Positions 29,317 to 33,993 of a DNA stretch of 33,993 nucleotides are shown one piece after another (within the stretch, counting starts at the first letter, position 1; every line of letters begins with the position of its first letter). The stretch lies in IMG/VR virus record IMGVR_UViG_3300047550_000290, positions 1-33,993 of that record. The stretch is one strand, 5' to 3'. Under the pieces are notes generated by a model, which made no database searches, was not told where the DNA came from, and was given only the letters and a program-made list of their open reading frames with translations. The position numbers and the translations under genes were made by a program. Source of the DNA: a virus.

Positions 29317-32316
29317 ATGGATCAAGTAAGCTACAGAGGGTACGCCCGTAGTATTGGTTTTGATCCTGTTAAAGCTCCCTACGGTGCGCTCGATCGTATG
29401 CAAGAGCGCGATAACCGTACCATACGTGGTATGGAAGAAAACCGTCGTGAGATTAAACAGGTAAGAGACGAGTATGGGGCTGGACTAGAACGTAAGTTCA
29501 GCCTTGAACAGCAAAACAGTCAACAGAATTATGCTTGGGAAACGAAACTCAGAGAGAATCGTCAACAAGCTGTACAAAAGAATGCTGAAATTTTAGTTCA
29601 AAATGAGCTAAATAAAGGCAAGAGGATTGTCGAAACTCTAGAAGGTCTATCTAAGTTTAGTACTACAATTTCAGAAACTCTTACTGAGTATAAGAAAGTT
29701 AAGGACGAACAGGATACGCTGAATGGTTACATGGAAGTTGCTTCCGGTGAGATTGATGCTGATCGTCTCCAACGGCAAGCGGCTGGTGAAACCGTTCTTC
29801 AAACTTCTGGTGAAGCCACTAATACAGTTGCAGGCGAACTACAACAACGCGGGGCCAGTCCTGATGTTGTTATGGGTCTCCTGACTGGTAATAAAGCTAG
29901 GGACTATGGACGCCTTAAAGCGTACATGGAAATGAGTATGGCTGAGTTTCCTGGTTATGCTCAAAGTAAGTTAGATGAGATGGGTGCGGTTACAGCTGCG
30001 GATCGTACTGCAGCTATGCCTACCTTGTTTGGTGACTTCCTAAAGGATCGTGGGTTATTTGGCTTGAAGGCTGACTTCATGGCCAAAGGTCTCATGCAAA
30101 TGCGTGGAGCTTATAACTCATTAGTTGAAGACGCACGTAAGGCTGATGTTATTAACAACTCAGAAACTCTTCGTGATGAAGCTCTTACTAACCTGTCTCG
30201 TGCTAAGAATGGAGAAACACTAAATAACGCATTCCTTTCTTTATCTAGAACGTATCGAGCAGATGGCAAAACTCCAATTGGTAGAGCCGGTGCTAAGGAA
30301 CTTATTTATAAAGAACTTGGTGATACAACTCGTTACTCTGACCAGGATGTAGAACGTATCCTGTCTGAAGCTAAAACTGATCAAGGCCAAAGCTGGAAAG
30401 ATCGATTCCCTCGTGATTACGACGAACTAATCAATCTGCGTCGTCAAGATTCACAGAAAGAGTTTAGTCTCCTAGAAGCTGAAGAGCGTCAGAAGAATAA
30501 GGAAGCTGAGAAGCAGCTACTTGATTGGACTGCTAGTAGCTGGAATGGTGATCAGAAGGTTCTGCAAGATGTTATTAAACAAGCAGAAACTCAAGGTATT
30601 CCTACTGATCGTCTGAAGTCTTATCTTGCTTTCAGTAACGAACAACGTAATGTTGACTTCTGGACTGAACAATTTGATGCTGCCTATGAGCAGGGAACCC
30701 TTACCACGGAAGATGTTGATCAGCCTGGTGTACCTGCTACTGTTCGTCAGACATACCGTGCTCGTGCTCAGGAGCTAGAAAAGGCTAGAGCTACTGCAGG
30801 CATCAGTCAAGACGTACTTAAGAATGAGTTTACTGATGCTATTAAAAGTAATTTGATTGGTGACAGCACTAATAAGACTGCTCACTTTAGTGCTAGGTCT
30901 GCTTCTGATTATGCACTGCGTCTTTACAACAGTAAGTTTAAGACGTATGCTAAAACAATGGAGCCTGGCCAAGCATCTGAAAAGGCTCGTGGTGATGTGC
31001 TTAATGCAATCACAAAACGCACTGGTAAGTTTGCTGTAACAACCTCTTCAGCTGCAAAAGGCACACAAGCTTTTTATGGTGCATTTACTCCTGGTAATCA
31101 TCCTGGTGCCCCAAGGTATATTGATGCTATTAATGCCTCGGATTCCGTTAAACAGTTTAGGAATAATCCGGGTATTATAAATCAAAAGGTCCTTGTTAGT
31201 CCTGCTATGCTAGCAGATATTAACAATCGCCTTGAGAGTGGTCGCCCCATTTCTGTTCCGCTGTTCTTCAATGATCTAGCTAAAACTACACAGAATATGA
31301 GCGCTACGGATATTCTTAATGCTCAACTTAAAGCTGCTGGATATAACACTAAAGTTACTCCTGGATTCAAACAACAACTTCAAGATCAGCTCAATGACCC
31401 TCGGTTGAAAGCTATCTTTGAAAACAATAAGCTAACACAGGATAACCTCAATACTGCTATCATTGGTTCTGGTAATGCACCTGCTACTGTGCGTACAGGC
31501 AATGCTGGTTACACTGATGTGATGTCTCTTGGCAATGCAGCTGGTTTTGCTTTCCCGCAAGTAATGGCTGCTATGTGGGCATTGGAAAGTGGATGGGGTA
31601 AATACCATTCAGGTAAGAATAATGTCTTTAACATTAAGGCACGTCCTGGTCAAGGCACAATGAAGAATGGTTCCTATTGGAGGGACTATGCTTCGCCTTT
31701 GGAGTCTGCTAAGGACTTCATGAACCTGATGACTGATCCTCGCTATGCTCCTGGTCTAAAGGCTGCTAAGACACCACGCCAAGCTATTGAAGCTATTGCG
31801 GCTGGTGGTTATGCTGGTGGTGAAGCTGCGTATCCTGGTAAGATTGTCCGTATTATGCAGCAGATGGGTGTTAACGTTGATCAACCCTTCACCAAGGCTA
31901 AAACACCTGGACGTAACACTGCATATATGCGTCCTACTCTTGCCTACATCACCGATAACATTGGTCCTACTTCTACTGGTCCTCATCTTGATGTTAAACA
32001 ACAAGACAACCCCAATACGCCAGTTAATGAGTTTGCTAGAGAATTTTCTGCTAAAGCTCTCGATCAGTTTGTCGTTGTCGATGACCCTCAGTACGGACGA
32101 GTCCCATTGAGCCGTATTCCTATTACCGATACTTTTGCTGGTCATGTTGCGCGTGGTTCGCACGGCATTGATTATGGTACTGCCAAAGGTTCTAGGGTGT
32201 TCATTCAAAATGGTGCTCGTGTTGTCTCAAAAACACGCACTCAACACGGAGATAAATTGATTATTCAACTGCCGGATGGACGGCGTTTCAGTTTCTTACA
32301 TGGTAAATCCGTATGA
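29317..32316 (+). CDS. Internal virion protein with glucosaminidase domain
   Basis: A 999-residue ejectosome-type protein in the T7 gp15 position. The first 700 residues are charged and largely helical, with coiled coil at about 30-130. At about 735-850 lies a peptidoglycan-cutting N-acetylglucosaminidase-type domain: AMWALESGWGKYHSGKNNVFNIKAR (catalytic-type Glu757 in LESGWG), WRDYASPLESAKDF and KAAKTPRQAIEAIA. The last 55 residues (SHGIDYGTAKGSRVFIQNG, RFSFLHGKSV) resemble an M23 endopeptidase fold, but the metal-binding His are misplaced, so it may be a non-catalytic remnant. In T7 the wall-cutting domain is on gp16, not gp15. The stop overlaps the next start by four bases. Confidence 0.85.
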   Translation: MDQVSYRGYARSIGFDPVKAPYGALDRMQERDNRTIRGMEENRREIKQVRDEYGAGLERKFSLEQQNSQQNYAWETKLRENRQQAVQKNAEILVQNELNKGKRIVETLEGLSKFSTTISETLTEYKKVKDEQDTLNGYMEVASGEIDADRLQRQAAGETVLQTSGEATNTVAGELQQRGASPDVVMGLLTGNKARDYGRLKAYMEMSMAEFPGYAQSKLDEMGAVTAADRTAAMPTLFGDFLKDRGLFGLKADFMAKGLMQMRGAYNSLVEDARKADVINNSETLRDEALTNLSRAKNGETLNNAFLSLSRTYRADGKTPIGRAGAKELIYKELGDTTRYSDQDVERILSEAKTDQGQSWKDRFPRDYDELINLRRQDSQKEFSLLEAEERQKNKEAEKQLLDWTASSWNGDQKVLQDVIKQAETQGIPTDRLKSYLAFSNEQRNVDFWTEQFDAAYEQGTLTTEDVDQPGVPATVRQTYRARAQELEKARATAGISQDVLKNEFTDAIKSNLIGDSTNKTAHFSARSASDYALRLYNSKFKTYAKTMEPGQASEKARGDVLNAITKRTGKFAVTTSSAAKGTQAFYGAFTPGNHPGAPRYIDAINASDSVKQFRNNPGIINQKVLVSPAMLADINNRLESGRPISVPLFFNDLAKTTQNMSATDILNAQLKAAGYNTKVTPGFKQQLQDQLNDPRLKAIFENNKLTQDNLNTAIIGSGNAPATVRTGNAGYTDVMSLGNAAGFAFPQVMAAMWALESGWGKYHSGKNNVFNIKARPGQGTMKNGSYWRDYASPLESAKDFMNLMTDPRYAPGLKAAKTPRQAIEAIAAGGYAGGEAAYPGKIVRIMQQMGVNVDQPFTKAKTPGRNTAYMRPTLAYITDNIGPTSTGPHLDVKQQDNPNTPVNEFAREFSAKALDQFVVVDDPQYGRVPLSRIPITDTFAGHVARGSHGIDYGTAKGSRVFIQNGARVVSKTRTQHGDKLIIQLPDGRRFSFLHGKSV

Positions 32317-33993
32317 CCCAAACCCCCTTTGTTGATGAAGAAGAGCTGAAGCGTCTAGAGGCACAGTACGCAGAAGAGGAGAAGCAGTTACAAGCACAAG
32401 CTCCTGAGTACACGCCACAGACAGCAGCTCAAACTACTTTTAAGGAACCAACAGCTGCACAAAATCAAGCTGCTGGTAATGTACAACCTGTAAAATCACC
32501 TCAACAGCAAGCTGTACAACAACTTACTGGTGGTGGTAAACCTGAAGCTCAACAACCACTTAATCGTGGTAGTGGTTTTATTTATGGTAGTGGTGACCCT
32601 AACGCTACACTTGGTGAGGATGTAGGTAAGTATGCCCAACGTACCCTTGAAGGTCTTGGTGCTGCTGGTATGGGTCTTATTGACTTTGGTATGGATGCCA
32701 TTGGTCGTATCCCTGGTGCTGAGTGGATCGATGATGCTTGGGATAAACACACCAAATACCAGAACCCTGCCTTCGATAAGGCCCGTAAAGCCGCCTCTAT
32801 TGTCCTTCCTAGTATTGCGGTAGGTGGGGCTGCTGCAACAGCTGGTAAGGCCGTACAGGCTGGTGTGGTACTGCCTAGCTTAGCTGTTGGCGGTGCTGCA
32901 TCTACCGTTGGTAAGACTGTACAAGCTGGTGGTCTACTGCGTGGATTGACTACTCTTGGTGTTGCAGTTGGTGGTGATGTTGGTGTCAATGTTATTAGTG
33001 ATCAATCTGAGGAAGAAACCATATCTACTGCTGTTAAAGAAGTAGCACCGTGGCTTCCTGTTCCTGATGCACTTGTTACTAAAGACACTGATTCTCCTGA
33101 AGTACGTCGCCAACGTAATATCTATGAATCTGCTGGTTTGAGTGTTGTAGGTGATTTGATTGGTTATTCGTGGAATGCTGGTCGATCCGTGATGGATTGG
33201 TTCAAACCTAATGACAACACCGCTAAAGCTTATAAGGCTTCAGAGGCTATGGTTAATGCAGATGAAGCAACGTCCGTACGCATCTCTGAAATTAACACCC
33301 AAACTGAAGCACTTAAAGCTCAAGCAGATCAGTATTCCACACTGATTGCTCAAGATCCTGCTAATGCTTTTCAATATAGTGTTGATCTAGATAATATCAA
33401 TAAGGCAATTAAGTCCCTTGAGGATGAATCAGTAACTCTAACTACTGAGTATCTTTCTACAGGTAAATCCAGTCTTACTGAGAATCCCCTGGATTCCTTT
33501 ATTCAACGTCAACAGATCTCTAGGGATCTACAAATTGATGAAGTAGGTAAAGCACGTCTTTTTGATGATCCAGAAGGTGTTGCAGGTGTTGATGCATACA
33601 TCAGTCCTAACATGTTCCCAGAGGGCTCTACAGCAGCCTTGAGCATTCCTCCAGGTAACATGGCTAGGAATATGGCTGATGTGGCTGCAATCAAGCTTGG
33701 AGGCGCTTCTGGAAGCCCTGCACCGATTATGTCTGAGCGGGCTTATATGGACCTGGCTAGGGGTAATCTTCAGTCACGAGACATTATCCTTGATATTGCA
33801 GAGGCTACTCGCTCTGCTGGTGATTTCGATGCTACTGTTAACGGATTCCGTTATACTAAAGCTCAAATGTCACAGGCAGCATTTGAGATCTACAAGGATA
33901 TTATTGCTGCAGATACTGTAGATGATGTTAAGAAGCTGTTCCTTGACAATAGGGATGTAAAGACTATCCTTGATGGCCGTAAGATCTCATATG
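32313..33993 (+). CDS. Internal virion protein (T7 gp16-like), partial
   Basis: Starts at ATG 32313, overlapping the upstream stop, and runs open to the window end (560 residues seen). Probably the large core protein that lines the DNA-ejection channel. The N-terminus is acidic and Gln-rich without the T7-type transglycosylase. Residues about 130-225 contain a Gly/Ala-rich hydrophobic stretch with a 22-residue tandem repeat, fitting insertion into a membrane. Then comes helical sequence (residues 250-370). Identified by position and composition, since it directly follows the gp15-like gene. Confidence 0.75.
   Translation, partial: MTQTPFVDEEELKRLEAQYAEEEKQLQAQAPEYTPQTAAQTTFKEPTAAQNQAAGNVQPVKSPQQQAVQQLTGGGKPEAQQPLNRGSGFIYGSGDPNATLGEDVGKYAQRTLEGLGAAGMGLIDFGMDAIGRIPGAEWIDDAWDKHTKYQNPAFDKARKAASIVLPSIAVGGAAATAGKAVQAGVVLPSLAVGGAASTVGKTVQAGGLLRGLTTLGVAVGGDVGVNVISDQSEEETISTAVKEVAPWLPVPDALVTKDTDSPEVRRQRNIYESAGLSVVGDLIGYSWNAGRSVMDWFKPNDNTAKAYKASEAMVNADEATSVRISEINTQTEALKAQADQYSTLIAQDPANAFQYSVDLDNINKAIKSLEDESVTLTTEYLSTGKSSLTENPLDSFIQRQQISRDLQIDEVGKARLFDDPEGVAGVDAYISPNMFPEGSTAALSIPPGNMARNMADVAAIKLGGASGSPAPIMSERAYMDLARGNLQSRDIILDIAEATRSAGDFDATVNGFRYTKAQMSQAAFEIYKDIIAADTVDDVKKLFLDNRDVKTILDGRKISY
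32805..32936 (+). repeat. Tandem 66-base repeat in the gp16-like gene
   Basis: Two in-frame 66-base units (32805-32870, 32871-32936) encode 22-residue copies: LPSIAVGGAAATAGKAVQAG and LPSLAVGGAASTVGKTVQAG, plus two differing residues each. 16 of 22 residues are identical, while the DNA has diverged at many third positions. Glycine-zipper-like and hydrophobic. Confidence 0.85.

Noticed and set aside
31756-32208. A 150-codon open frame on the minus strand in the gp15-like gene
   Set aside because: Antisense shadow of the glucosaminidase region with Ser/Thr/Arg-rich nonsense sequence.

Overview
The window is about 34 kb of a lytic T7-like podovirus of marine picocyanobacteria (Synechococcus or Prochlorococcus). 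Every convincing gene lies on the plus strand. The T7 order is clear: RNA polymerase, single-stranded DNA-binding protein, endonuclease I, primase-helicase, DNA polymerase, 5'-3' exonuclease, portal, scaffold, major capsid protein, tail tubular proteins A and B, and internal virion proteins. The cyanobacterial host is shown by psbA (photosystem II D1) and a high-light-inducible gene (hli), both inserted between scaffold and capsid genes as in the P-SSP7 group. No integrase is present: RNA polymerase runs straight into ssb. No terminase, T7-type tail fibre, holin or talC is seen; the window ends inside a gp16-like gene, so they would lie outside it.

Layout. 53-867: a small unknown gene and thyX, closed by a terminator. 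868-1764: a gene-free stretch with promoter-like boxes and many inverted repeats. 1765-4329: twelve tightly packed, mostly acidic small genes that I read as the early takeover region, including an apparent AbrB-like/ArdA-like antirestriction fusion. 4348-12518: transcription and replication, with the DNA polymerase split into an exonuclease ORF and a polymerase ORF. 12526-15361: nucleotide supply, comprising a DUF3310 protein, a MazG-like pyrophosphohydrolase and both subunits of a compact class I ribonucleotide reductase whose beta subunit has leucine where the radical tyrosine should be. 15330-18486: assembly genes (gp7.3-like, portal, scaffold). 18495-21213: host-derived and accessory cassette (hli, five tiny lysine-rich proteins, an RlpA-like domain, psbA, two small ORFs). 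21271-23209: collagen-like fibre genes. 23210-25067: structured leader, major capsid protein, two small structural-type proteins and a strong terminator. 25105-33993: tail tube, a gp14-like protein, a peptidoglycan-degrading internal protein and a partial gp16-like protein.

How it fits together (inference): early small proteins disarm the host. The phage RNA polymerase then transcribes the replication and late genes. thyX, ribonucleotide reductase, MazG-like and DUF3310 proteins, plus endonuclease I and exonuclease acting on host DNA, supply deoxynucleotides. D1 and Hli keep photosynthesis running while virions assemble. Gene starts commonly overlap the preceding stop by 1-4 bases, and Shine-Dalgarno sequences are sparse, so translational coupling is probably general.
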